Shown in pieces: positions 44,364 to 52,659 of a stretch of DNA of 64,000 nucleotides. Location of the stretch: contig JADJNH010000007.1 in the NCBI GenBank assembly GCA_016714365.1, positions 620,001-684,000 on the forward strand, in the 5' to 3' direction. A program made the position numbers and the translations under genes. This DNA is from Candidatus Vicinibacter affinis (lineage in GTDB: Bacteria > Bacteroidota > Bacteroidia > Chitinophagales > Saprospiraceae). The notes beneath the pieces are model-generated. The model did not search any database, had not been told where the DNA came from, and was given only the letters and a program-made list of their open reading frames with translations. How positions within the stretch are numbered: the stretch's first letter is position 1; the number at the start of each line of letters is the position of its first letter.

Positions 44364-45032
44364 TCATTTTACCTTAAAAGCAAATGCCCCATCATTGTCA
44401 ATAATATCCCAATATCCACCACCAGTAAAGGTGGGAAGTAATATAGGATAATGAATATCAAGTTCTTTATAAATCTCTCGGTTATAAGAGTTAACATTGA
44501 ATTTGTTATCATTAAGCTTATTAAGTGAAGGGCATAAAGTTGTATCTTGAATCATTATACTTCCTATATATAAAGCAAAACAATAACTTCCTTTAACCTT
44601 TGGAATTAAACCAATTTTGAATTCGCACTTATCGTCATTGCAATTGAAGTTAACTATACCTTTATAACGCTTTTCTATTTGATCCCAAATCAGATCTTGA
44701 TTTAACTCTCCTATTATGTTGACAATATCAAAGTCTGAAAATCCAACCAAACTGTCTGGTTGCATTCCCAATTTCAGTACAAACAATCCAAGATTACACA
44801 TGCCACTGTCAATCATTAATTTTTCATTGGAATTAGTCAAGGTTAACAAAGTGCTAAAATCAGTCTTCAACAAGATTGTATCGCCAATTAAGTATTCTTT
44901 TTTCTCGGGAGACAAATCTACATTGAGAGCAGCAATGTTTATTACTGGATCGCATAAGTTATCTTCATCACATTGAAAATTAGTGAACAAAAGGATACTT
45001 AGCACTGCAATGTGGTTAAATTTAATTCTCAT
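44364..45032 (-). CDS. Hypothetical lipoprotein
   Basis: 222 residues with a lipoprotein signal ending LFTNFQC. The mature part is beta-rich with several Cys (DEDNLCDP, NFNCNDDKCEFKIG, GSYCFALY) that could form disulfides. Sections LSPEKKEYLIGDTILLKTDFS resemble an Ig-like domain. No family is recognised. It starts six nucleotides after the weak frame at 45039-45227. Confidence 0.65.
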   Translation of the reverse strand: MRIKFNHIAVLSILLFTNFQCDEDNLCDPVINIAALNVDLSPEKKEYLIGDTILLKTDFSTLLTLTNSNEKLMIDSGMCNLGLFVLKLGMQPDSLVGFSDFDIVNIIGELNQDLIWDQIEKRYKGIVNFNCNDDKCEFKIGLIPKVKGSYCFALYIGSIMIQDTTLCPSLNKLNDNKFNVNSYNREIYKELDIHYPILLPTFTGGGYWDIIDNDGAFAFKVK

Positions 45033-45038
45033 ATAAGG

Positions 45039-45375
45039 TTAATGATTAAGCTTTGCTGCAAACATTTTGTGTAGATGAATTTGTGGGCCTTTGCCCCAAT
45101 GGACAGCTGCACGTTGTTGATTGCCGGATTCATTTTTTATTTTTATTCTTCCATTTTTATTTCCGTACAGTCCAAACACTTCGAAACCAATCTTTGAAAG
45201 AAGTTCGATTATTGGTAGATTTTTCACTTATTCAAAATCTTCAATTTCTTTAAATGCGCTTTTCTCTGTCACCAAAAATCCCATTCTTGAATACAAGCGT
45301 TCAATTCGTTTTCCAAATAGTCATGCTCTCTTTGCAATTCCTCAATTAGTATTTGGAGTTCGTTTTTCATCTTTC
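45039..45375 (-). pseudogene. Small decayed coding unit, unknown
   Basis: Three short frames lie head to tail: one from 45368 (NELQILIEELQREHDYLENEL), one reading RIERLYSRMGFLVTEKSAFKEIEDFE before a stop near 45230, and one from GTG 45227 (KNLPIIELLSKIGFEVFGLYG). Amino-acid composition is protein-like in each, and the frames change, which suggests one decayed small gene. I cannot name it. The remaining stretch up to 45563 has an ACAAATGTTTGATTAA fragment of the repeat family but no clear site. Confidence 0.35.
45045..45135 (-). repeat. Possible attC-like site 8 (weak)
   Basis: On the minus strand: CAACAACGTGCAGCTGTCC, GGGGCAAAGGCCC, and a GCAGCAAAGCTTAATC end. The polarity matches the other sites but the arms pair poorly. 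It overlaps the 3' half of the frame 45039-45227, whose C-terminal residues may be read-through of the repeat. Confidence 0.4.
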
Positions 45376-45563
45376 TTCTTGCAGCTTACGGTTTAAGGTT
45401 TAAAAAGTGATGGTTTATAACCACAACCCGTCAACCTACTAGGATTGTTTATTAGTTGCACAAATGTTTGATTAAGCTATTCACCTGATATTTCTTTTAA
45501 GCCCTTGTAAAGCGAATACCCGACTCTCAATGCGAAAATGTATCGATCAATTACAAAATAACT

Positions 45564-46394
45564 CTATTTTTTAACAACAAGTTTTTTTGTCGCCATAAAA
45601 TCTTCCGACTTCACTTGCACCAAATAAACTCCCTCTGCAAAATCTTTTGTATTTATTTTCAACTCTTGTGTTTCATTTTCTGTTGTTGAGTAAAATATTT
45701 TTCCTGTAATGTCCATGATGGTTACTTCGGCTTTTTTGTTGTCTCCTTGTAAAGTGATGGTAAGATAATTTGTTGCGGGATTGGGGTAAAGAGATATTGA
45801 AGAAGCAGAAATATTTTCCGTTATTCCTGTGACACTGGTTTGTCCGGCAAGGATGGGTTGGTTGGGAATGGAGTTGTAAGCATAATCTTTAATTATGCCT
45901 GATGCATAAAGTGGATCTACCGTGATTTGCATTCGCAGCCAACCATAATAGGTATAGGTTCCGACAACTAATTTTAGTCCCAAATAATAGTCTATAGCGT
46001 TTGTCCAATATCCGAGAGTATCATTGGGGCATGATGTGGGATCACCAGACCGTATATAGCGCAAATCTCCGGAAGCAGACCATGTAAGTGCTGATGAGAT
46101 GGTGTCCTTTATATTCATTGCAAGAGGATAGGTTGAACCTGATACAGTATTACCGTTTATAGCGAAAATTGAAACCTTACTTCCACGGCATTCTCCAATA
46201 TAAGGACGTGAAACAAAAAGCCTAATCGAGTCATCGGTTGTCCCGTCATTATTCAAATCCAAATAATAAATTCTGTTTGCAATGGTTGTATCCGGGTTCA
46301 CATCCGTGTAAACAATCTGTGCATTTGCACTTACAGACAACATCAAGACTGTAACGATGAAACCAGAAAGCTTTTTTAGTAGTTGTTTTTTCAT
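45564..46394 (-). CDS. Secreted protein with T9SS type A sorting domain (paralogue of 54035 gene)
   Basis: 276 residues. The signal peptide ends SVSANAQ. The mature N-terminus reads IVYTDVNPDTTI, then YYLDLNNDGTTDDSIRL, a Ca-binding-like DxNxDG loop. The C-terminal sorting domain (about 200-276) has SLYPNPATNYLTITLQG, VTIMDITGKIFY and AEGVYLVQVKSEDF. It shares this whole architecture and many exact words with the protein at 54035-54937, so the two are paralogues inside the same array. Function unknown; likely displayed on the surface. Confidence 0.85.
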   Translation of the reverse strand: MKKQLLKKLSGFIVTVLMLSVSANAQIVYTDVNPDTTIANRIYYLDLNNDGTTDDSIRLFVSRPYIGECRGSKVSIFAINGNTVSGSTYPLAMNIKDTISSALTWSASGDLRYIRSGDPTSCPNDTLGYWTNAIDYYLGLKLVVGTYTYYGWLRMQITVDPLYASGIIKDYAYNSIPNQPILAGQTSVTGITENISASSISLYPNPATNYLTITLQGDNKKAEVTIMDITGKIFYSTTENETQELKINTKDFAEGVYLVQVKSEDFMATKKLVVKK

Positions 46395-46483
46395 TTTGTA
46401 ATCATTCTGAAATTAGATTAATTGATTTAAAACTGTTCATTCAAAGATTCATTATTTGAAATTCAGTTGCCGCCAACAGGTTT

Positions 46484-46636
46484 CGCGTAACGTTTTGGCA
46501 ATTGCCAAAGTGGCAGATTTAGGAGCACAAAACTGCCAATACACCATCCCCAAAAACTTTGGGGATTGATGCGAGGCAGAATGTTCATTTAACTTTTGAT
46601 CAGTCAATTTCTTGTAGTTGCAGTTATAGGGTGCTT
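46484..46636 (-). repeat. attC-like site (46.5 kb), shares core with 19.9 kb site
   Basis: Left TTCGCGTAACGTTTTGGCAA; right CAATTTCTTGTAGTTGCAG-TTATAGGG. The core (about 46530-46594) contains CCATCCCCAAAAACTTTGG and GGATTGATGCGAGGCAGAAT, an inverted copy of the 19.9 kb site. It begins about 6 nt after the 46642 gene. Confidence 0.8.
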
Positions 46637-46641
46637 TTCTT

Positions 46642-47211
46642 TCACATCTCAATAATATAGTTGTCAATTTTCAGCCGATACTCTTTACTCCAAAGTCGAT
46701 ATGAAAAATACATAAACGAGAAGAGTATTAGTACATAAATTACATACAAAGGTCTTCCAACTATTTCTCTGAATGAGTTATAAAAAGATATGTTATAAAA
46801 TTGGCAAATATTATGAAATGTCACTAAGAAGCTGGCAACAATAACAACTCTAACTAACACATATCCCGTATGTGCCAAAAGTGTCGATCTGTTTTTCGGC
46901 GTTTTATAGAAAACTTCTAAAAAATGTCCTTTCTCATTAAAGTATAATTCTGAAACAAAGTCGGGTAGATTATTTGATGATGTCTGTCTTGTCGATTTAT
47001 ACTTAAATGAATAGAAGTAAAAAGCATAAATGATTAGTCCAACAACAATTACATTGACAGCAATTAGACCTGTCCAACCTATACCAAAAAATTTGTATAG
47101 TGGGTTTTGTTCGCCTGTCGGGTTGTCAAAAAACCAAAGACTCGTTGAATAGAAGTCGCAACCTCTTGCAAACACAAGAAGGAATGTCAGTAGAAAAAAT
47201 TTAAGTTTCAT
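46642..47211 (-). CDS. Four-helix membrane protein, unknown
   Basis: 189 residues with four hydrophobic segments (about 3-18, 45-68, 113-133, 150-170) and a soluble loop after the second. Segments such as GCDFYSTSLWFFDNPTGEQNPLY resemble DUF5658-like membrane proteins, but I cannot make a firm match. It is a single-gene unit with repeat sites on both sides. Confidence 0.6.
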   Translation of the reverse strand: MKLKFFLLTFLLVFARGCDFYSTSLWFFDNPTGEQNPLYKFFGIGWTGLIAVNVIVVGLIIYAFYFYSFKYKSTRQTSSNNLPDFVSELYFNEKGHFLEVFYKTPKNRSTLLAHTGYVLVRVVIVASFLVTFHNICQFYNISFYNSFREIVGRPLYVIYVLILFSFMYFSYRLWSKEYRLKIDNYIIEM

Positions 47212-47261
47212 AATATTTGTCCTTTGATGGTTGTCTTCTTTATGGTCGTTTTAAAATACCC

Positions 47262-47392
47262 ATAACGTTCCGCAGACTTGCGTTCGGGTGGGAATTTTAG
47301 CACTCACTTGAAACGAATTTCAAATATAGCAGAATTTGTCTTGTGAAAAATGTAAACCCCGGCTGTCGCACAACCGTTGTTGGCAGCAGGGT
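47262..47392 (-). repeat. attC-like site (47.3 kb)
   Basis: Left ACCCATAACGTTCCGCAGAC with GCGTTCGGGTGGGAATTTTA; right GGCTGTCGCACAACCG-TTGTTGGCAG. Left and right ends are similar in reverse complement. The GCGTTCGGGYGGGA word is shared with the site at 49.8 kb. Confidence 0.7.
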
Positions 47393-47468
47393 TTGTCAAG
47401 TTTTCGATTGGTACAATGTTTTGGCACTTAAATATACTTGTTATTTTATCGTCTGTCATTGGTTGTGT

Positions 47469-48554
47469 TTATTTGCTTTCTAAAATTTTCAATAACCGTT
47501 CATTCAAATACAATTTTTCTTTACCAACTTTTACAGATTTTAAAAAGCCATTTTCTTCCAGTGTTTGTAAGTAGTTGCCGACAGTTTTTGGATTACCTAT
47601 ATTTTCATTTATCAAATGTTGGCGTTTGGTGTAAGGCAAACGAAACAAAATTTCAATTAAGTCTTTGGAATAAATTTTTGGCAGTTTCTTTTTGATTTCC
47701 TCTGCTGTTTTGTTCATTGCAGTTGTGATTTTATTTAAGCGTTCCAATCCTTTTACGGAAGTCTCTTCAATCATATCCAACATATATAAGATGTAACTTT
47801 CCCATTCGTTATTTTCAGTTACACCTCGCAAATTTTTGTAATAATCAGCTTTATGTTTGATGATGTATTCACTCAAATATATAGCAGGTGTATCCAACAA
47901 TCCTGAAAGTTTGAGATATAACAACAATAAAATTCTTCCTGTTCTGCCGTTACCGTCTACAAAAGGGTGAATTGCTTCAAATTGGTAGTGCATTAACGCC
48001 ATTTTGATAAGTGGGTCAATACTTTCATCTTCGTTGATAAATTTTTCCAAATTCGCCAATTTTTCACGGATAATATCTTCTCCGCTCGGCGGTGTATAAA
48101 TCACTTCGCCTTGTGTGTTTGCCAAAGTTGTTCCAAGTGCAACCCGAATAGAAGCACTATTTTGTTTAATACTCTGAAGAATGCTTATACAAAGGTTGGT
48201 AGTAATGAACGGCTTTTTCTTTAACTGTTCCATGCCCATCCAAAGTGCTTCCTTGTAACTCAAAACTTCTTTTGTGGCTGAATTTTCTACTTTTCTGTCG
48301 GCAACCAACGATTTGTATAGTTCGTCATTGGTAGTAATAATGTTTTCAACTTCTGAACTTGCTTTTGCTTCTTGTAAATAAATCGTATCTAAAAACAAAG
48401 TTGGGTTAGGTAAATTGAGCAGAGTTCCGTTCAGTTTAGCTAAAGCCCTACCCGCCGAAATGGTTTTGCGAAGTATCTCTTTAGTTTCAATATCTGCCTT
48501 TGGCGGTAGCAAAGGCAGGTCGTTATTTGGTATTTTCCGGTCAAATTTGCTCAT
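47469..48554 (-). CDS. Fic-family protein (AMPylase type), C-terminal winged helix
   Basis: 361 residues from ATG 48554; a TTG nine bases earlier is also possible. The Fic core has the catalytic motif HPFVDGNGRTGR. An N-terminal helix carries the self-inhibitory motif SSEVEN (S-x-x-x-E-N), marking it as a class II Fic protein. The last 80 residues (PKIYSKDLIEILFRLPYTKRQHLINENIGN, then a KSVKVGKEKLYLNERLL wing) form a DNA-binding winged helix. It probably adds AMP to a target protein and may regulate its own transcription through phased repeats upstream. A relative lies at 52660. Confidence 0.92.
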   Translation of the reverse strand: MSKFDRKIPNNDLPLLPPKADIETKEILRKTISAGRALAKLNGTLLNLPNPTLFLDTIYLQEAKASSEVENIITTNDELYKSLVADRKVENSATKEVLSYKEALWMGMEQLKKKPFITTNLCISILQSIKQNSASIRVALGTTLANTQGEVIYTPPSGEDIIREKLANLEKFINEDESIDPLIKMALMHYQFEAIHPFVDGNGRTGRILLLLYLKLSGLLDTPAIYLSEYIIKHKADYYKNLRGVTENNEWESYILYMLDMIEETSVKGLERLNKITTAMNKTAEEIKKKLPKIYSKDLIEILFRLPYTKRQHLINENIGNPKTVGNYLQTLEENGFLKSVKVGKEKLYLNERLLKILESK

Positions 48555-48571
48555 TTTGTTCAAGTGTAAGC

Positions 48572-48654
48572 TTTACGCTCGTTCTTAACACAAGGGCAAA
48601 ATTACTAAATTTTTACTCTTGTTCAAAAGGTATAGGTAAAATTTGCCCTCGTTC
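48572..48654 (-). promoter_or_regulatory. Phased direct repeats (candidate operator) upstream of Fic gene 1
   Basis: Three 13-bp copies of TTTRCKCTYGTTC at 48572-48584, 48612-48624 and 48642-48654, spaced 40 and 30 bp, multiples of the helical turn. An inverted imperfect copy lies at 48587-48600. They start 18 bp upstream of the ATG. Likely bound by the Fic protein's own winged helix (inference). Confidence 0.65.
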
Positions 48655-48779
48655 TTTTATCAGTTCATTTACTCTGCCCAACAATTCATCCGGATGTTTT
48701 TATGTCGGTAGCTTGTGTTTGTTCCGCATTCGTCCATTAGCCTTGCTGTCAAAGTTTTGCTTATTTGTGATGGCCGGGA

Positions 48780-48905
48780 TTTTTACCACTAATGTTTATG
48801 CGGAGCACAAAACTTTCAGCTACCGCTAAACTTTCTGCGGAGCAAAGCTTGTTCCAACTAACGGGAAAACCCCGCCTATTGCAAATGTGCTTCGAGCGGC
48901 TCGGG
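48780..48905 (-). repeat. attC-like site 9
   Basis: TTATGCGGAGCACAAAACTTTC ... CTAAACTTTCTGCGGAGCAA ... CTAACGGGAAAACCCCGCC-TATTGCAAATGTGCTT. It is highly similar to sites 6 and 12. It begins about 15 nt after the 48920 gene. Confidence 0.75.
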
Positions 48906-48919
48906 CTTATTGTCCATTT

Positions 48920-49759
48920 TCATATTTTTTTTGCCATCAAAATCAATTCAGGCTCTTTAACTTTAAGTGAAACAACTCTATCGCTCTCAAATTGAAAAGA
49001 AATTTCGACCGAAGGCGCACCATTATAGGTAAATGTATGGTCGCCAATTTTCAATAGGCCTCCACCAAACTTTCCAAGCTTGCCAAACAAAAGTCGCTTT
49101 TGGCTATTCACTTTTACAGAAAAGCCATCAAATTCACCCTCGCCATATTTGTAATCGGCAGCATATTTTTGTTTTTCAGCTTCCTCCAAAGCATGATATT
49201 TTGGGCTATCAGCATCAGCTAATGCTGTTAAATAATCAATTAATTGGATTGAATTCTTTGATTTACTGTCACCATTTCTGACATGTTGCAATAAACTAAT
49301 CCCGTGCGGACCTAGTGTTCGTTGCAATCCAGGCATAAATTCAATCATAGATTTTACCGTATCATGTGCACCCAACATTGCAAAAGTGAAAATATCAGGT
49401 CTTGCACCCTTTGTAATTAAGTATTCGACAATGTCCTTTCTACCTACATGAGATGCTGCTCCTATTGCTGTTTCCCAATCACCAAAGCCCCAATCCCAGG
49501 TAGCGCGAGACAGTTCAGGTCTTTTATCGACAAGTTCTTTTAACCTTTCCAAATTAAAATGTGAAACACCAACAACTTCATTTGCTATCTCTTCGGTTAT
49601 GGCTGGATAACGTTTTGGCTCCTTTATATCATTGGTATTACTTTCGTCAATGTCAAAAATATTTTTTGCATAAATAATATTTTGAATAGGCAAAGTCAAA
49701 AGTCCTAAAATTGAACTTTTTACCAAAACTCTTCTTGAAAATGCATTTTGATTTTTCAT
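48920..49759 (-). CDS. Exported ankyrin-like protein, unknown
   Basis: 279 residues. The leader FSRRVLVKSSILGLLTLP is Tat-like, ending IIYAKN. The middle (about 60-140) has ankyrin-like pairs (FNLERLKELVDKRPELSR, DWETAIGAASHVGRKDIVEYLITKGARPD). The C-terminal region (about 200-279) is beta-rich (FGKLGKFGGGLLKIGDHTFTYNG) and resembles a generic hydrolase-associated domain. Function unknown; protein-protein contacts in the periplasm are likely. A single-gene unit between two repeat sites. Confidence 0.7.
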   Translation of the reverse strand: MKNQNAFSRRVLVKSSILGLLTLPIQNIIYAKNIFDIDESNTNDIKEPKRYPAITEEIANEVVGVSHFNLERLKELVDKRPELSRATWDWGFGDWETAIGAASHVGRKDIVEYLITKGARPDIFTFAMLGAHDTVKSMIEFMPGLQRTLGPHGISLLQHVRNGDSKSKNSIQLIDYLTALADADSPKYHALEEAEKQKYAADYKYGEGEFDGFSVKVNSQKRLLFGKLGKFGGGLLKIGDHTFTYNGAPSVEISFQFESDRVVSLKVKEPELILMAKKI

Positions 49760-49844
49760 GTTTTTTAGTATGCTAATTATTGTTCTTTATCATTGTCTGT
49801 TCTATTGCTGTTAGTTGTTGTTTCAGAAACGTTCGCTTGACCGC

Positions 49845-49978
49845 TAACTGTCTGCGGTTTGGCGTTCGGGCGGGACTTTTACCACAATACTTACTTTGAA
49901 AAACCAATGTTTGATTAATAACGAAAATGTCAATAGAAAACGAAACACCGACTTTTGTTTAGGTGCTGTAATGCCTTT
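49845..49978 (-). repeat. attC-like site 10
   Basis: Left CCGCTAACTGTCTGCGG with GGCGTTCGGGCGGGACTTTT; middle AATGTTTGATTAATAACG; right CACCGACTTTTGTTTAGGTG-CTGTAATGCC. The small CCGC...GCGG hairpin sits at its left end. It begins 18 nt after the 49996 gene. Confidence 0.7.
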
Positions 49979-49995
49979 ATTGTTTTGTCAATAGT

Positions 49996-50700
49996 TTAAG
50001 ATTTGGTAGTTATGTAAATAAACTCAAGTATGTTTAGTGTCAGATGTGCTACAAATACCCATACAATGTTTTTCTTCTTTGTCGCTATGATAGCAAATGG
50101 CATTCCTACTATGAATCCAGTCATAAGCATATACCAAATTCCGCCAACCCAATGAAGTAATCCAAACATGATTACGGTAATTATAATGCTCTTGGTATGA
50201 CCGTATTTTTGTAAAAATTTTGATAGAGTATAGTTTCTGTATAAACTTTCTTCAACAAATGGTGCAAAAAGAACATTAGCAATAAAAAATATAACTGTCT
50301 GTTTGCCAAGTACGTTCATAGTTTCACCAGCCGGAACATAGTCACCAATATTAATCTGTAAATAATACTGCAATGGTGAAAAGATAAAAAAATAAAATAT
50401 AGCTATAATAACTCCTGTTGCTATTCCTCCAAAAATGTCTATTGGTAGTTTTGTTTTATCAATTTTCCAACCTTCTTTTAAAATATTGAAATTGTCTTTT
50501 CTGGTTGTGTACAAAAGAGTAAGAAGTAAAATAACTTGAACAATGAGAATTAGCGATGGAGTATTCTCCGCAATTTTTATAGGAATGTCCCTTTCACTTA
50601 CACCTACTCCGACAAAGTATATTGAAACAGCAACAATAATGATTAAAAACCAAGTTGGTGCTAAAATCAGATTTGTCCAAGGTCTTTTTATTGAATTCAT
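49996..50700 (-). CDS. CPBP-family (CAAX/Abi) intramembrane metalloprotease
   Basis: 234 residues, about six to seven membrane helices. The family motifs are all present: EExxxR in FVEESLYRNYTL, an HWVGG helix and HLTLN near the C-terminus, which place two Glu and two His for metal binding inside the membrane. CPBP proteases act in bacteriocin immunity, peptide maturation or signalling; nothing nearby shows which. A distant relative is at 63182-64000, in the same array. Confidence 0.9.
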   Translation of the reverse strand: MNSIKRPWTNLILAPTWFLIIIVAVSIYFVGVGVSERDIPIKIAENTPSLILIVQVILLLTLLYTTRKDNFNILKEGWKIDKTKLPIDIFGGIATGVIIAIFYFFIFSPLQYYLQINIGDYVPAGETMNVLGKQTVIFFIANVLFAPFVEESLYRNYTLSKFLQKYGHTKSIIITVIMFGLLHWVGGIWYMLMTGFIVGMPFAIIATKKKNIVWVFVAHLTLNILEFIYITTKS

Positions 50701-50734
50701 TTTTTCTGTCTTAAGCGCGCTTTACATTTAGGTA

Positions 50735-50875
50735 AACGGTTTGCTGCTGCAAGAAATTGTCCATTTCGGAGCATTAAACTGTCTGCCACCAGTGAAATTG
50801 ATACGAAGCATAAAGCTTCATTGAACAAATGATCCGCCAATTTCTTGTAGGTGCTGATATAAGCTGTGCTTCATC
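50735..50875 (-). repeat. attC-like site 11
   Basis: Clear pairing: CAAGAAATTGTCCATTT on the left with its partner CCGCCAATTTCTTG on the right. The core has CGAAGCATAAAGCTTCATTG, a second inner hairpin. Ends: GGTAAACGGTTTGC and GTAGGTGCTGATAT. It begins 18 nt after the 50893 gene. Confidence 0.78.
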
Positions 50876-50892
50876 TTGTCTTTGCAGTATTT

Positions 50893-51420
50893 TCAATAAT
50901 TCGTTTTTGTTAAGTCATACATCAACTTGGTAATTGATTTCTTTACACTATCAGATAAAGTGTCTGTGTAATAGGATTCAGTCAATGAATTAATTTCACC
51001 GATCAGGTCTGGGTGTTTTTTAGAAATGGATACCATTAATTTAAATGCATTGCAACGAAGCGAAGGGTTTTTACCAACCTGTTCCCAAATTTTTGTGCAA
51101 GTGTCAAATAATTGTCCTTCGTATTCTTCATTCAATTCCATCCTTTGCAGAATCATCAATAACTCTCTCTGTTGATTGTCCTTTCGTTTGGGTAAAATGT
51201 CTATTATTTTCTTTAAATATTTGCTTACTCGTTTGTCGTTTTTGTCCATACAACTCCACAATAGCCATGAAGCTCTCCAAGAGTATGGTTGTTTGTCTGC
51301 GATGGCTAATTTGATAACTTCAGTAAAATCTCCAGGATGAGATTCCATATAAGCAATCATTTCAGCTTTATGCGAATTTGTCAGTAGATGTTCCAGTTTT
51401 GTTTCTTCGTTCTTAGTCAT
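50893..51420 (-). CDS. HEAT-like helical protein, unknown
   Basis: 175 residues, soluble, without signal or membrane segment. It consists of repeated helix pairs (DFTEVIKLAIADKQPYSWRASWLLWSCMD, KDNQQRELLMILQRMEL, GKNPSLRCNAFKLMVSISKKHPDL) of the HEAT/ARM type, an all-helical scaffold for protein contact. Nothing else can be said. A single-gene unit in the array. Confidence 0.65.
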   Translation of the reverse strand: MTKNEETKLEHLLTNSHKAEMIAYMESHPGDFTEVIKLAIADKQPYSWRASWLLWSCMDKNDKRVSKYLKKIIDILPKRKDNQQRELLMILQRMELNEEYEGQLFDTCTKIWEQVGKNPSLRCNAFKLMVSISKKHPDLIGEINSLTESYYTDTLSDSVKKSITKLMYDLTKTNY

Positions 51421-51486
51421 TTGTTAATCTTAATTGTCATCAAGGTTTGTCGTTGTCTTGACATGGTTTGTATCGGTATATATATT

Positions 51487-51620
51487 TTTGATGGGCGGGC
51501 TTTCCAGTACAAATGTTGATACGGAGACCTGACCTTCTTTTAACACCGAAACTTTCTGCAGAGAACAGCTTGTCCAACCTAGCGGGAAAACCTCGCCTAT
51601 TGAAAATGTGCTGTTAGCAT
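51487..51620 (-). repeat. attC-like site 12
   Basis: ACAAATGTTGATACGGAG ... GAAACTTTCTGCAGAGAACA ... CCTAGCGGGAAAACCTCGCC-TATTGAAAATGTGCTGTTAG. Nearly identical in its right half to sites 6 and 9. It begins about 9 nt after the 51629 gene. Confidence 0.75.
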
Positions 51621-51628
51621 TATTTTTT

Positions 51629-52459
51629 CTATCCACATCCTTCTTTTAATTTATTAATATCGAAGTCTTTCGGAATTGGAACAGTTTTGATAAAATTAAG
51701 CCAATCTGTTTCAAGTTGTTCGATTGAGAGACCATATATCGACTTGAAGTTCTCAAATCCACCAGTCCAAAGTAGTTTCATTTTTTCTACTCCGTATTTC
51801 TCGTAAAGATATTTGAAAATTCCTGCACTTTGGATATATGCAATTACATCACTTTTTTTCGATTGATTATCAAAGTTGTTGACTAAACTGTCAAGCGGGA
51901 ATAGTTTTTTTTGTTGAAGATAATATGCATTTATTGAATACATGGGGTTGTCATAAAAGCAATAGTTGTCGGTATAAGTTGCACTACCTTCCTCTAATAA
52001 GCGATAATTAGTCAACCCCCAACTTTCATAGGAAATTAAGTGAAATATTTCGTGTTTGAATTGTGGACGGATATTTTGATTATAAACAAAGAAAACCAGA
52101 TCGTGTCCTTTAGCAGCACCACCTTTTATTTTGTAACCCATAACTTTCTGCATCTCTTCTTTGCTGTCCACTGCCAATAAATAAATTCCATTGTCATAAG
52201 ATGGGATATTCAATACAGATAAAATTTTATGGTAGGCAATATCCAATTCTTTTTCAATGTCGATAAGATGGTTTGCTGTGTATGAACTGTCTTTATAATA
52301 AATTCTGAACGATTTATAGTTGACTGAGGATAGAGTGATAGAATCATTCCCAATAAAACTTAAAACATATGACGATGGTTGTCGGAATACAATTTGCTGA
52401 GAAATGCTATCTTGAAAAATAGCAGTCACGAAAAGTATTGTAAATATTAATTTTCTCAT
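51629..52459 (-). CDS. Secreted HExxH-type (gluzincin-like) metallopeptidase candidate
   Basis: 276 residues with a signal peptide (about 1-20, ending SIS-Q). Residues 136-140 read HEIFH, a zinc-binding HExxH motif, followed at 156-157 by LLEEGSATYTD, which supplies the third ligand Glu as in MA-clan gluzincins. A long N-terminal beta segment precedes. The length is short for known families, and no named family is fixed. Probably acts in the periplasm or outside. Single-gene unit between two sites. Confidence 0.72.
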   Translation of the reverse strand: MRKLIFTILFVTAIFQDSISQQIVFRQPSSYVLSFIGNDSITLSSVNYKSFRIYYKDSSYTANHLIDIEKELDIAYHKILSVLNIPSYDNGIYLLAVDSKEEMQKVMGYKIKGGAAKGHDLVFFVYNQNIRPQFKHEIFHLISYESWGLTNYRLLEEGSATYTDNYCFYDNPMYSINAYYLQQKKLFPLDSLVNNFDNQSKKSDVIAYIQSAGIFKYLYEKYGVEKMKLLWTGGFENFKSIYGLSIEQLETDWLNFIKTVPIPKDFDINKLKEGCG

Positions 52460-52487
52460 TTTGTCGTCTTTTAAAATTACTGTTTCT

Positions 52488-52612
52488 CAGCTAAACGCAG
52501 GCAGGTATTTTTAGCACTGAACTTCCTACGAATAACTGAACTTTAAATTTGGCATTTCCTATCCTACGAAGCACACAACCCCTGCTTGCGTGTAGGCGCT
52601 GTTAGTAGCTGG
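52488..52612 (-). repeat. attC-like site 13
   Basis: Left GCTAAACGCAGGCAGGTATTT; right CCCCTGCTTGCGTGTAGGCG-CTGTTAGTAGC. The pair ACGCAGGCAGG and CCTGCTTGCGT forms an 11-bp stem with one mismatch. The GCACTGAACTT word in the left part is shared with other sites. Confidence 0.75.
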
Positions 52613-52659
52613 GCGATTTCTATTCTTTTTAGTCATTGTTGGTTAACTTTTATCTTTAT

